Source of the DNA: DASSNR01 sp036278935
GTDB lineage: Bacteria > Gemmatimonadota > Gemmatimonadetes > Gemmatimonadales > Gemmatimonadaceae
Length of the DNA: 62,988 nt
Direction: 5' to 3'
NCBI GenBank assembly: GCA_036278935.1
Contig: DASUKA010000072.1
Span: 1-62,988, forward strand
Shown here: piece by piece, positions 55,258 through 62,988 of the stretch
Position numbering within the stretch: position 1 is the first letter of the stretch
Layout of the letters: every line of letters begins with the position of its first letter
Program-made: the position numbers and the translations under genes
Notes under the pieces: model-generated
What the model saw: the letters and a program-made list of their open reading frames with translations, nothing else
Database searches by the model: none
Told to the model about the DNA's origin: nothing

Positions 55258-57470
55258 CAGAACGCTTGCCCGATGGAGAGGTGCAGCGTCAGGCGGCTCA
55301 GGATCTGCCGGATGCCGCTCCCCGATCCCTGCAGCGGGTTGTACAGCTTTGGCGTGAGGAGGTGCACGATGGTGGGCGCGCCTGTGGAGTCGGGCACCTG
55401 GGTCACGACGGGGAGCCGTTCGGTGAGATCGGGGCGAATCCCCAGGTCCACGCGAATCGGACCGAGCGGTGAATAGTACCGCACGCCGAACCCCGGGGTG
55501 ATGGCCCCGGTGCCCGAGAGGAAGTTGTGCACTCCGTGCTCACTCACCATGGCGGCATCCACAAAGACCGCACCGCCAATGTTCTTCCACAGGGGAAACC
55601 GATACTCCACGCTTCCCTCCACCACGGCGTTCCCGCCGAGCGGTCGCGGGAGGAAGTCGCTGGAGGGCGCCACGTCCGGGTCGCAGGTGGCAGTGGCGAT
55701 CGACTGTACCGTGCACCCATGCTCGAGCAGCTTCTGCGGATCGACGGTGAGGATGCGCGGACCGAGTTCGTTCTCTCCGTATCCCCGTACGGATTGGGCG
55801 CCACCCGCATAGAAGCGCTTCCGCGGGTGCACGATGGCCGCGCCCGTCGTATCGCTGACGCCGAGCGCCTGGTTCGTAGTTGGAAGGGCATGCACCCATC
55901 CAAGTCGCAGCCGCACGGCCAGCACGGCGTGGTTGCCCGCCGGGATGTACTTGGCGGCGTCGGCGCTGATGCGATTGTAGCGGTAGTCGGACAGGGTGAC
56001 GGCCGAGGCGTGCTCGAGGTCGACCTCCGCGCGATAGCCGCGCGTGGCGTTGAGGGGATCGTTCGAGCGATCGACCACCGCGCCGATGACGATCGGGGAG
56101 AGCGTCCGGCGGCCGCGCAGCGCCGTGATCGTCGGCGTTTCGCACACGCCGAAGTTCACGCAGAAGTAAACGTCGCCGGCCTGCACCTCCGTGCGCTCGT
56201 ACCGGTAGACGATGCTCACGGGGCTGCGCTGCGCCACCTGGCGCGTGAACGAGGCGCTCGCCCCGTAGCCGCGATCGATGAAAACGGCCGGGGCGCTCTG
56301 GCGGTGGGCGAAGAGCTCCAGCCCCAGCGAATTCCGTGAGGAGTGAAAGAACGGCTGGGTGAGACTGGCGCTGGCCGTCCAGTTCGGCTGCAGGTAGATG
56401 CGCTCCGTCTCACCTGTCAGGCTGCGCGGTGTGACGTCCAGAAAGATGAAGCGCCCGTTGAGCATCGGCGCGAGCAGGTTGCCCACCACGCCCTGCAGCT
56501 CCAGGCGCCGCGCGTGGCCCCGCCAGTTGTAATTGCTGTAGCGTGCCTCGATCTGCCCGAAATCCGCGGTATTGAAGCCCAGGCTGGCGTGCACTTCATG
56601 GAGCGGCGCCTCGGTCACCGCCACGTCCAGCTCCTTGGCGCTGTCCCGCGTTGACGCGACGGTGATGGTTGCGCGCTTGAAAAGGCTCGACTGATACAGG
56701 TTCCGCTCGCTCTCCGTCAGGTCGCCGCGGCGAAAGACGTCCCCATGTCGTACCGTGAGCATGTTCCGGATGGTGCGGCTGGATACCTGCGTGTTGCCGG
56801 ACACCTTCACCGCTGCAACGGTCGTGCGCGAGCCGGGCTGGATGGTCATCGTCACCCGGGCCACCCGCGCGCTGTCGTCCACGATCACCGTGTCGGTGAC
56901 CACCGCATCCGCGTACCCCTCGTCCCAGTAGCTGTTGCGGAAGAGGACCAGGCTCGAGTCGAGCGCGATGAGATCGAGGGGGTCACCGATGTGGAGCAGG
57001 AGGATATCCCGCGCTCTCGCGCGTGACACGACGCGTGCCGGGCTCGCAATGGCCAGTGTCTTCACGACCGTGGGCGGCCCCTCGGCCACGTGAAACACAA
57101 TCCGCACGCCCTCGTTCAGGCGGGTGACGGTCGTATCCACCTGCGTCGCCCGGTAGCCGCGCTTCCAGTAGAAGACCCGGATACGCAGCACATCGCGTGC
57201 GAGCTCCAGGTGATTGAGACGGTGCTGGTCGATGAACACGTGGAAGACGCAGAACGGCTCGAGCAGCACGCTCTGGCACTTCGGGGGCTGCGTCGCGAGG
57301 CGCGTGCGCAACGCATCTTCGTTCACGGCATGCACGCCGGTGAACTCCACGCGTTCGATAACCGGCATAGCGGCAACCTGACCACGTCCCTGTGCCCGGA
57401 GTGGCGCGATGAGCAGACATGCGCACGCGCTCCCGAGGAGCCACGTCCGGGGGAGCACGAGGTGGTACAT
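55257..57470 (-). CDS. Omp85 family outer-membrane protein (TamA/BamA-like)
   Basis: 737 residues. Signal (LLGSACACLLIAPLRAQG), POTRA repeats (VIERVEFTGVHAVNEDALRTRL near 38-58, VAAVKVSGNTQVSSRTI, VAVTEAPLHEVHASLGF), then the 16-strand barrel with KRFYAGGAQSVRGYGENELG, the conserved loop-6 R-G-(x)-G type signature, and the last strand ending LHLSIGQAF. Shorter POTRA set and the adjacent tamB suggest a TamA-like role; BamA cannot be excluded. An extra Cys pair occurs (PPKCQSVLLEPFCVF). Confidence 0.9.
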   Translation of the reverse strand: MYHLVLPRTWLLGSACACLLIAPLRAQGRGQVAAMPVIERVEFTGVHAVNEDALRTRLATQPPKCQSVLLEPFCVFHVFIDQHRLNHLELARDVLRIRVFYWKRGYRATQVDTTVTRLNEGVRIVFHVAEGPPTVVKTLAIASPARVVSRARARDILLLHIGDPLDLIALDSSLVLFRNSYWDEGYADAVVTDTVIVDDSARVARVTMTIQPGSRTTVAAVKVSGNTQVSSRTIRNMLTVRHGDVFRRGDLTESERNLYQSSLFKRATITVASTRDSAKELDVAVTEAPLHEVHASLGFNTADFGQIEARYSNYNWRGHARRLELQGVVGNLLAPMLNGRFIFLDVTPRSLTGETERIYLQPNWTASASLTQPFFHSSRNSLGLELFAHRQSAPAVFIDRGYGASASFTRQVAQRSPVSIVYRYERTEVQAGDVYFCVNFGVCETPTITALRGRRTLSPIVIGAVVDRSNDPLNATRGYRAEVDLEHASAVTLSDYRYNRISADAAKYIPAGNHAVLAVRLRLGWVHALPTTNQALGVSDTTGAAIVHPRKRFYAGGAQSVRGYGENELGPRILTVDPQKLLEHGCTVQSIATATCDPDVAPSSDFLPRPLGGNAVVEGSVEYRFPLWKNIGGAVFVDAAMVSEHGVHNFLSGTGAITPGFGVRYYSPLGPIRVDLGIRPDLTERLPVVTQVPDSTGAPTIVHLLTPKLYNPLQGSGSGIRQILSRLTLHLSIGQAF

Positions 57471-57482
57471 GCCGGTTAGCCT

Positions 57483-57637
57483 CGCAAGTGACGGGCCGGG
57501 GAGGCGAGGGGCGAGGGAGTCGGTCAGTGAGTCAGCGGGTCAGTTCGTCAGAAACGGCTCGGATCAGCAGGGCGCTCGCCACCGCGTGCCGTTCCACAAC
57601 CCGAACCCATAACCGCCTTTCTCCGTTCGCCCCTCGC
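57483..57637. repeat. Word-repeat hairpin element E10 (GGGTCAGTG type)
   Basis: The outer arms are GGCGAGGGGCGAGGGAGT (57503-57520) and CGCCCCTCGCTTAGAGT (57617-57634). Inner left units are GTCAGTGAGTCAGCGGGTCAG (split over 57522-57542). The core starts CAGAAACGGCTCGGATCAGC and ends GCCGTTCC, matching the core of E1 at 0.2 kb. It fills the space between rho and the Omp85 gene, both on the minus strand, so a C-rich arm precedes the Omp85 start on the transcript. Confidence 0.8.
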
Positions 57638-59044
57638 TTAGAGTCCCGCCAGCAGCGCGTCGTTGTTGGCGGTGGCGGCAATGCGTTTGATCAGCCACTC
57701 CATGGCGGCCTGCGGCGGCATCTGCTGCAAGCCGCGGCGGAGTGTGTAGACCGCATCCAGCTGATCGGGGCGGAAGAGCTTCTCCTCACGTCGTGTCCCG
57801 CTCGTCGCGACGTCGATGGCCGGGTAGATGCGCTTCTCGGCCAGCGCGCGGTCGAGCTTGATCTCGCAGTTGCCCGTGCCCTTGAACTCCTCGAAGATCA
57901 CGTCGTCCATCCGCGATCCGGTTTCCACGAGCGCCGTCGCGATGATAGTCAAGGAGCCGCCGCCCGGTTCCACCGCGCGTGCCGAGCCGAAGAACGCCTT
58001 CGGCTTGGCCATGGCCGTCGCGTCCAGACCGCCCGAGAGCGTGCGGCCCGTCCCACGCTCGACCGTGTTATGGGCACGGGCGAGTCGGGTGAGGGAGTCG
58101 AGCACGATCACCACGTCCTTCCCGATCTCCACCAACCGGCGGGCGTGCTCGAGCACCATTTCCGCCACATCCACGTGACGCTCCGCCGGCTCGTCGAAGC
58201 TGGAGGCTACCACCTCGCCGCGGCCCCACGAAATCATCTCGCTCACCTCTTCGGGGCGCTCGTCCACGAGAAGGACCAGGAGCGTGGCGTGCGGGTGATT
58301 GATCGCGATCCCTTCGGTGATAGCCTGCAAGAGCATGGTCTTTCCGGCGCGTGCCGGTGCCACGATCAGGGCGCGCTGGCCGAATCCGATAGGCGCGATC
58401 AGGTCGATCGCGCGGCGGGTGAGCTCCGGGCCGCCCTTGGCCGGCTTGCCGGTTTCCAGGGTCAGCTTGCGTTCCGGATACGACGCGGTGAGGGAGGAGA
58501 AGTCCGGGCGCCGCGCGGCGAGCTCGGCCTCCAGGCCGTTCACGCGCTGGATGTCCGCCACCGTCGTGCGGCCGCGCTGGTCACGTCCGACGCTCGCTTC
58601 CACGGCGTCGCCACGCCTGAGCGTGAACTGGCGGACCAGGTTCGGTGGTACGAACGCATCGCCGGGGACGGGCAGGTAGCTCGACGAGGCCTGCCGGACG
58701 AAGCCGCCATCGCGCGCCGCATCGAACCACCCTTCTACGTTCCCGTCGGGGACGATAGGGATGGTGCTGGCCCTGGGAGTGCGCTCTGAACGCGGCCCGT
58801 TGCGCGAGCGGCCGCGGCGGCGCCGGCCGTTGCCGGCGTAGCGGCCGTCGCGTCCCCCGGGCTGCGATGTCGTGTCGGTGTCCGTTCCGCCGCTTCGGGC
58901 GCTGGTCCCCCCCTCATCGCCCCGGGGAGCCGGCAGGGAGGCATCGTCGCGATACGGACTCGTGTCAGGACCGGTCTCGAGTGGCTGACGATTATGAGGG
59001 CGTGGCCCGCGGCCACGACGGGCGGGGCGTCGGCGATCGTTCAT
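57638..59044 (-). CDS. rho: Transcription termination factor Rho
   Basis: 468 residues. The first 90 are disordered, Arg/Gly/Pro-rich and replace the SAP-like Rho_N domain. Then the cold-shock-like RNA-binding domain (VEGWFDAARDGGFVRQASS, VGRDQRGRTTVADI) and the RecA-type motor: Walker A IVAPARAGKTML, VLLVDERPEEVSEM, Walker B VVIVLDSLTRLARA, Q-loop GLDATAMAKPKAFFGSAR, R-loop GTGNCEIKLDRAL. Hexameric helicase ending transcripts in the cytosol. The long N-terminus is like the extended Rho of some high-GC phyla. Confidence 0.95.
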   Translation of the reverse strand: MNDRRRPARRGRGPRPHNRQPLETGPDTSPYRDDASLPAPRGDEGGTSARSGGTDTDTTSQPGGRDGRYAGNGRRRRGRSRNGPRSERTPRASTIPIVPDGNVEGWFDAARDGGFVRQASSSYLPVPGDAFVPPNLVRQFTLRRGDAVEASVGRDQRGRTTVADIQRVNGLEAELAARRPDFSSLTASYPERKLTLETGKPAKGGPELTRRAIDLIAPIGFGQRALIVAPARAGKTMLLQAITEGIAINHPHATLLVLLVDERPEEVSEMISWGRGEVVASSFDEPAERHVDVAEMVLEHARRLVEIGKDVVIVLDSLTRLARAHNTVERGTGRTLSGGLDATAMAKPKAFFGSARAVEPGGGSLTIIATALVETGSRMDDVIFEEFKGTGNCEIKLDRALAEKRIYPAIDVATSGTRREEKLFRPDQLDAVYTLRRGLQQMPPQAAMEWLIKRIAATANNDALLAGL

Positions 59045-59696
59045 GCAACTATGGGTGTCTGTGGGTGAATAATCTGCGCTCAGGCGCCCGCCATCTGCGG
59101 GCTACCATGATGCGCCGTAAATCATCAAGCTCGTCTGGAATCGGAGGGGTCGCCGCTACGCGGCGACGTATGAACACTCAGTTCCTCTCGGGTCACGTCG
59201 TCAGTGACGGAATGCTCGCGCGCTCGCGCGCGCATCATAACTGTCCGGCCTGGGCATGGGCTCATGCGGTGTGCGAGCCGCCCGTGCCGGGGGTGAAACC
59301 AGGGCGCTGACTATCTGCAGCCAACCCCTTCCTTGCCGCGCTTCCCGGACTCGTCATCGATCTCCGCGCCGAGCGTGCTCGTGAGCCGGTTCGCCGACGA
59401 CAACGCTCGGGGATCGATGCGCCCTACGCATACTGATGCTCTGAATGGACCTCGCCGCGGCGCGAACACGCGGTCCAAGTTGCTCGTCAGACTCGGAACA
59501 TGACGCGCGACTTCACCAGGAAGCCGGCGGAGCAGGTTGCCAGCGTGGGCTCTGCTATCCGTGTGTTCTTCTTAGCGGTGACCACCGCCGTCATTCGGAT
59601 AGTCACCTCGATTATTACCTCGCTCGCGTTATTGCGCAACCTCTGCGCCACGACGGCGAATGCGGACAGAGTTGGGACTCCAAGGGCGCTCGGGTA
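59045..59696. other. Gene-free stretch upstream of rho
   Basis: About 650 bases with no credible gene. Short open frames (for example plus 59500-59940) lack codon-level or motif support. It holds one perfect hairpin GTCGCCGC-TAC-GCGGCGAC at 59149-59167 and a GC-rich CGCGCGCTCGCGCGCG tract near 59220. The rho leader should lie here; no known leader motif was recognised. Confidence 0.5.
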
Positions 59697-59918
59697 TTAC
59701 CCCGCAACCTCCCGCACGATTCGTTGGTCCAGCTCCCGGACGACGCCGATAAGGCGACGGACAAGAGCCAGACTGCGCTCCACTGCCGGCCGGTGCTCGT
59801 CAGAGAGGGTCGGCTCAGACTGCAGAAGCTGCAGTTCGGCAAGGAGCGCCGCGAGCGGGTTGTTGAGCTGGTGCTGGACGAGCGCGATACGCCGCTCGAT
59901 CTCAAGCTGTCGGTGCAT
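59697..59918 (-). CDS. Small orphan histidine-phosphoacceptor (DHp) protein
   Basis: 73 residues from ATG 59918 (95 from GTG 59984). The body is one helical hairpin with a histidine-kinase H-box: LVQHQLNNPLAALLAELQLL, then ERSLALVRRLIGVVREL. This matches the HisKA-type HxLNNPL motif without an ATP-binding domain. The length can only hold the dimerisation-phosphotransfer helices. A response regulator gene lies about 0.9 kb away on the same strand. Could be a phosphotransfer shuttle or a kinase remnant. Confidence 0.6.
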   Translation of the reverse strand: MHRQLEIERRIALVQHQLNNPLAALLAELQLLQSEPTLSDEHRPAVERSLALVRRLIGVVRELDQRIVREVAG

Positions 59919-59960
59919 ACCGTCCAACGGGGACGAGTAGCGGAATGGCCGGGTCACGCG

Positions 59961-59990
59961 CTGACGGCCGTACCGGCAGAACACTATAAT
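59961..59990 (+). promoter_or_regulatory. Strong -10 promoter for the TPR gene, likely leaderless
   Basis: CTGACG (59961-59966), 18-base spacer, perfect TATAAT (59985-59990). The ATG starts 9 bases after the -10 box, so the transcript would begin at or within about 3 bases of the start codon. Confidence 0.65.
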
Positions 59991-59999
59991 AATCTAACC

Positions 60000-60593
60000 A
60001 TGCATACATCCAATAGCGATCCTGCCTCCGAGCTCTCGCGCGCGGTGGAGGAATATCGGGCTGGTGGCGATCTGGGGGTGCTCCTGGGTGAACTCTCGCG
60101 GATCGCCCAGGGTGCCGACATCGACGCGCTGATCGCCGCCGTGGAGCCCTACCGCGACGTGAGCGAGGTGGCGGGGCCGGTCTACGAGCACATCGTGGCG
60201 GCGCGGCCCACCGATGCCCGCGCGCTCGTCATCCTCGCCACCGCCTACTGGCTCTCCGGGCGCGGACCGGACGTGGTGGGAGAGCTGGCGAGCCGCGCGC
60301 TGAGTGCCGACGAGCGGAACCGCGGCGCGTGGCATCTCTGGGCGCTCACGGAGTCCGAGTTGCGGGCCCGCGTCTCCCGGTGGGCCCACGTTGCCCAGCG
60401 CTTTCCCGACGACGAGTTGGCGCGAGCGAATCTGGCGGACAACGCCGCCAGCCTGGCGTCCACGGAGCACGATCCGGAGGCGCTGCAGCTGGCCATCCGG
60501 ACGTACGAATCACTTCTCGAAACCGCACACCACCCCGAACAGCGGGCCGCCCTGGACAGCGCCCTCGCCACCCTTCGCGCGTGGAAGGTGTAG
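60000..60593 (+). CDS. Helical-repeat (TPR-like) protein
   Basis: 197 residues from ATG 60000, the first ATG after the promoter. Three to four alpha-helical repeat pairs are visible: ARALVILATAYWLSGRGPDVV, RGAWHLWALTESELRARVSRW, LARANLADNAASLASTEHDP, ALQLAIRTYESLLETAHHP. Acidic, no signal peptide. No specific family recognised. Ends 9 bases before the convergent response regulator. Confidence 0.7.
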   Translation: MHTSNSDPASELSRAVEEYRAGGDLGVLLGELSRIAQGADIDALIAAVEPYRDVSEVAGPVYEHIVAARPTDARALVILATAYWLSGRGPDVVGELASRALSADERNRGAWHLWALTESELRARVSRWAHVAQRFPDDELARANLADNAASLASTEHDPEALQLAIRTYESLLETAHHPEQRAALDSALATLRAWKV

Positions 60594-60602
60594 CGAGGGC
60601 CG

Positions 60603-61010
60603 TCAGGCGCTCGCGTCCTCCCGCGCCTCCTGCGTGACCTCCTGCACCAGGGTCAGCAGGCGGCTCATATCGAACGGCTTGTCCACCTTGGGGCATTCGC
60701 ACGCTTCGATGCGCCGGTACGCCGCGTCGCTGATGTCGCCCGTGGTGAAGATGGTGCAATGCCGGAGGTGCGGCTGGACGGCGGCCGCGATGTGAAAGAG
60801 GACGTCTCCCTGCATGTCGGGCATGAGCAGGTCGACCACCAGGCAATCCACGTGTTCGGAACGGAGAATGTGCTCGGCCGCGGCGCCGGATTTCACGGTC
60901 ATTGCCTGGTACCCCCGCTTGTTGAACGCCATGACCAGCACCTTGCCGAGCGCGAATTCATCGTCCACGATGAGGACGCGGACGCCGCTGCCGTCTGGAA
61001 ACGTTGTCAT
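60603..61010 (-). CDS. Response regulator receiver-only protein
   Basis: 135 residues from ATG 61010. Receiver-domain residues: acidic pair in RVLIVDDEF, phospho-Asp in CLVVDLLMPDM, conserved Thr in TIFTTGD and Lys in CPKVDKPFDM. No output domain, CheY-like. It overlaps the end of the upstream AraC-type regulator by 53 bases. A partner could be the orphan phosphoacceptor at 59.8 kb; that is inference. Confidence 0.88.
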   Translation of the reverse strand: MTTFPDGSGVRVLIVDDEFALGKVLVMAFNKRGYQAMTVKSGAAAEHILRSEHVDCLVVDLLMPDMQGDVLFHIAAAVQPHLRHCTIFTTGDISDAAYRRIEACECPKVDKPFDMSRLLTLVQEVTQEAREDASA

Positions 61011-61800
61011 GGGTGCGACTCCTTGCGGCGCGGTGCAGATGCGCCGCCATCTCCGTGATGAACTGTTCTGGCTTGACCGTCCGCCGGAGTGCGGATGGTG
61101 TGAGCCCGGTTGCGGCCCGGACCTGGCGCACCAGCAGGCGCGCCGAGCCATAGGCCACCTTCTTCCGAACATCATCCATCAGGTAGCCGGGATCGCGCGA
61201 GTAGTGGTACACCCGTACGACCCGCGCTGCCGTGAGCAGTGTATGCGCGGATGCCAGCCCCACCTCCGCCAGGTATCGGTCCACGGACCGGCGGGTGATT
61301 CCGGCATGCGCCGTGAGGTCCTCGACGCTCCGGAACTGGTGCGGCGCCCTGAACATCTCGCCGATCGCCTGGGCCAGGGGGGGCGGGAGGCGGATCAGCC
61401 GCGCGGACATCTTTCCGAGCAGGCGCTCCTCGATCACCCGTGCCGGCTGGCGCTCGAGCAGGCCCCGCAGGCGCGCCGGTTCGTCGTCGAAGCCATGGAG
61501 CACGACCTGCGGAATTCCATATTTCAGTAACTCGACGGTGACTCTGAGCGTCTCCGGGGTGAGGGTGGTATAGAGGACGATGGGCAGCGACGGGAATCGG
61601 GAGAGCAGCACCTTGATGGTGCGAAGGTGGATGCCGCCTCCTCTGCAGGGATCGACGACGGCGACATCGATGGGGTGGCTGCGGATCTCGGCCTCCAGGC
61701 CGACCCAGTCGTTGGCAGCATGGAGGATGTACTTCGAATCGGCGAGAACGAACCGGAGATGGTCGAGGAGCTTCGGAGCGAGTTGCGCGGCGACTTCCAC
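60958..61800 (-). CDS. AraC-type regulator with receiver-like N-terminus
   Basis: 280 residues, GTG start. N-terminal 120 residues follow the receiver fold (DVAVVDPCRGGG, LPIVLYTTLTPETL, GIPQVVLHGFDD) but lack the acidic pair, so phosphorylation is doubtful. The C-terminal HTH region contains SVEDLTAHAGITRRSVDRYL and KVAYGSARLLVRQVRAATGL, two helix-turn-helix motifs of the AraC/XylS kind. The last 20 residues are Arg-rich and overlap the response regulator gene. An inverted repeat lies 26 bases upstream of its start. Confidence 0.8.
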   Translation of the reverse strand: MEVAAQLAPKLLDHLRFVLADSKYILHAANDWVGLEAEIRSHPIDVAVVDPCRGGGIHLRTIKVLLSRFPSLPIVLYTTLTPETLRVTVELLKYGIPQVVLHGFDDEPARLRGLLERQPARVIEERLLGKMSARLIRLPPPLAQAIGEMFRAPHQFRSVEDLTAHAGITRRSVDRYLAEVGLASAHTLLTAARVVRVYHYSRDPGYLMDDVRKKVAYGSARLLVRQVRAATGLTPSALRRTVKPEQFITEMAAHLHRAARSRTHDNVSRRQRRPRPHRGR

Positions 61801-61825
61801 GTTTGTTCGGGTAGTGTTGGCCGAA

Positions 61826-61863
61826 AAGTGTACATTGCTGTCCTAAAATGTGCATTTACACTT
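61826..61863. promoter_or_regulatory. Inverted repeat in divergent promoter region (possible operator)
   Basis: AAGTGTACAT (61826-61835) and ATTTACACTT (61854-61863) form a 10-base inverted repeat with one mismatch, centres 28 bases apart. It lies between the AraC-type regulator and the small lipoprotein, in an AT-richer island, so it may bind the regulator. Confidence 0.5.
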
Positions 61864-61944
61864 CCCAGCGCGACCGTACCTTGGCTGGTGGAAGTCGCTC
61901 CGCACCGCAACTCCCACCGACACTTCTCACCTTCCGAGGCCTTC

Positions 61945-62091
61945 ATGTCCCGCCGCCACCTTACGCTGATCGTGCTCACCCTTGCGACCTTCGCGGTTGC
62001 CGCCTGCGCCGATGCTCCGACCGGTCCGAGCAACGATTCTCCTTGCTCCGTCCTGGCAGGCAACGGCACGCTCACCTGCCCGACTCCGTGA
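61945..62091 (+). CDS. Tiny lipoprotein
   Basis: 48 residues: signal ending AVAAC, then ADAPTGPSNDSPCS and a short tail with two further cysteines. GAGG precedes the ATG. Short lipoproteins with a DAPTGP(S)ND start are seen repeatedly in Gemmatimonadota in my recollection. Function unknown. A hairpin follows directly. Confidence 0.6.
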   Translation: MSRRHLTLIVLTLATFAVAACADAPTGPSNDSPCSVLAGNGTLTCPTP

Positions 62092-62098
62092 TAGTGGA

Positions 62099-62127
62099 GG
62101 GGCCGCGGAGCGCTCACCCGCGGCCCC
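62099..62127 (+). terminator. GC hairpin after the tiny lipoprotein
   Basis: GGGGCCGCGG (62099-62108) and CCGCGGCCCC (62118-62127), perfect 10-base stem with 9-base loop. No T run. It lies between convergent genes. Confidence 0.7.
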
Positions 62128-62136
62128 GCTGATATC

Positions 62137-62988
62137 CTATCCCGCCGAGTTCACCACCAGTCGCATACGGTGAATAGCCTCAGCAACCTTGGCGGTCTGC
62201 TGCGATGGTTTTGATACAACTGGCTTCGCCGCTGCGTCGTGGCGAGGAATATCCCGCAGGCTCGCCTCTGCCTTGACCAACACTTCGTTGATCTGAGATT
62301 CTGAGGCGACTTGAACCGCGCGCTTCAGCGTTCGCTGAGCCAGTCGCTCCTTGCCGAATGCTCTGTAACCCTGACCGGCAAGGTAGTGGTAGTGCGCGGC
62401 CAGCTTTGCCGGCAGCTCGGCTTTCGCCAGTTCACGCCGATACTGTTCAAACGCCCTCTCTTCTCCGTCACTCGCTGCGATTTCCATCAAGTTCATCTCC
62501 GCTACCCAGCGAGTGAACTGTGATTGGGCTGTCACGGCGAGTATCAGGTATGCATCGCGCGCAGGCGCGCGCAGGCCCAAATCAGAGAATGATGCCGCGA
62601 CGTCCGCAAGCCCGCGGTCTCTGGCCTCCTCGTCCTGCAAGCCATCGAGCGCCTCGTAGCACAGGGCGATGGCCCGCTCATAGTCGCCGCGCAAATTCGC
62701 CACATTTCCGCGAGCGTGAAGCGCGATGGCTCGAACCCCTGGCAGGTTCCCGCTTTCCGCCTCTACGATGACCCGATCCAGGATCTTCTCCGCTTTGGGC
62801 AGATTTCCGCGATCCATCGCGACATTCGCCAGCGAAATCCGCGAATTGAGTACGTTCTCCGTATCGCCCAGGTGCTCCGCCAGCCAGGCCGCCTGCTTGT
62901 ACATCATCGTCGCCTCGCTCCATCTGGCGAGCGTCCGGAGGCACGCCCCACGCGACATATACAGGCTGATGGAGAGCCGGGTCTGCCC
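62137..62988 (-). CDS. TPR-repeat protein, 5' end outside the window
   Basis: The frame stays open to the right edge, so the start is missing; at least 283 residues are visible. Repeats of about 40 residues fit TPR: WSEATMMYKQAAWLAEHLGD, SRISLANVAMDRGNLPKAEK, ALHARGNVANLRGDYERAIA, LAGQGYRAFGKERLAQRTL. Tail Lys/Ala-rich. Possibly the C-terminal part of a larger TPR regulator; no DNA-binding domain can be seen in this part. Confidence 0.8.
   Translation of the reverse strand, partial: GQTRLSISLYMSRGACLRTLARWSEATMMYKQAAWLAEHLGDTENVLNSRISLANVAMDRGNLPKAEKILDRVIVEAESGNLPGVRAIALHARGNVANLRGDYERAIALCYEALDGLQDEEARDRGLADVAASFSDLGLRAPARDAYLILAVTAQSQFTRWVAEMNLMEIAASDGEERAFEQYRRELAKAELPAKLAAHYHYLAGQGYRAFGKERLAQRTLKRAVQVASESQINEVLVKAEASLRDIPRHDAAAKPVVSKPSQQTAKVAEAIHRMRLVVNSAG

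Noticed and set aside
53782..55476. 564-residue plus-strand frame opposite tamB
   Set aside because: No motif, composition of a shadow frame; TamB is continuous and family-length.
59500..59940. Possible small plus-strand membrane protein near 59500
   Set aside because: One short hydrophobic stretch, but the rest is Arg/Ser-rich, overlaps the better-supported phosphoacceptor frame, and no ribosome site was seen.

Overview
The window is a GC-rich bacterial chromosome segment that most resembles Gemmatimonadota. The evidence is a SusC/SusD pair, many very small lipoproteins, a Rho factor with a long Arg/Gly-rich N-terminus, Gram-negative envelope genes (Omp85/TamB, RND-TolC) and high GC throughout. 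The phylum call is inference from gene content; no rRNA or other marker is present. I see no tRNA, rRNA, CRISPR array, insertion sequence or prophage.

Layout. 1-10.1 kb: end of a histidine kinase, sucA, a secreted PIG-L family deacetylase-like protein, and a lipoprotein/ATPase/fused-permease ABC importer of the ferric-iron type. 10.4-11.8 kb: type II NADH dehydrogenase. 11.7-22.1 kb: a surface-glycan block (UDP-galactopyranose-mutase-like flavoprotein, four polytopic GT-C-type proteins, a GT2 polyprenyl-phosphate glycosyltransferase and its DUF2304 partner). 22.2-24.3 kb: MFS transporter and a small membrane protein. 24.6-28.2 kb: nadB-nadA-nadC, the de novo NAD pathway. 28.3-37.2 kb: an outer-membrane/lipoprotein island with SusC-SusD, three stand-alone TonB-plug-like lipoproteins, two paralogous small beta-type lipoproteins, a zinc ribbon and an Ig-like lipoprotein. 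37.5-43.3 kb: tolC-adaptor-RND permease operon. 43.4-48.5 kb: thioredoxin-domain (DUF255) protein, a divergent PHP-domain membrane protein and a GT39-type protein. 48.5-49.0 kb: a decayed VapBC-like toxin-antitoxin pair. 49.1-59.0 kb: M20 peptidase, TamB, Omp85 (TamA/BamA-like) and Rho. 59.0-63.0 kb: an orphan phosphoacceptor (DHp) protein, a TPR protein, a response regulator, an AraC-type regulator, a tiny lipoprotein and a TPR protein cut by the window edge.

The most striking signal is not a gene. At least nine intergenic or overlapping loci, plus one locus inside sucA, carry long imperfect inverted repeats. One arm is built from a degenerate G/purine-rich word repeated in tandem (types GGGTCAGTG, GAGTTGTGAGTGAT, GGAGAGAGGAGAAAG, GGGAACGGGG, GGTGTAGGGAGT). 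The other arm usually carries the complementary pyrimidine words, though in some elements the two arms use different words. All copies have the same polarity, purine arm 5' and pyrimidine arm 3'. Cores between the arms look related within a word class. One copy is translated as an in-frame insertion in a conserved region of SucA. One supplies the lipoprotein signal peptide of the ABC binding protein, one an N-terminal extension of the ABC ATPase, and one supplies the end of SucA. The pyrimidine arms lie directly upstream of sucA, the PIG-L gene, nadB and nadA, which lack an obvious Shine-Dalgarno sequence. I do not recognise this family; the nearest concept I know is the Rickettsia palindromic elements that insert in frame in proteins.

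The second candidate novelty is the set of stand-alone plug-domain lipoproteins with partner mini-lipoproteins around the SusC-SusD locus.
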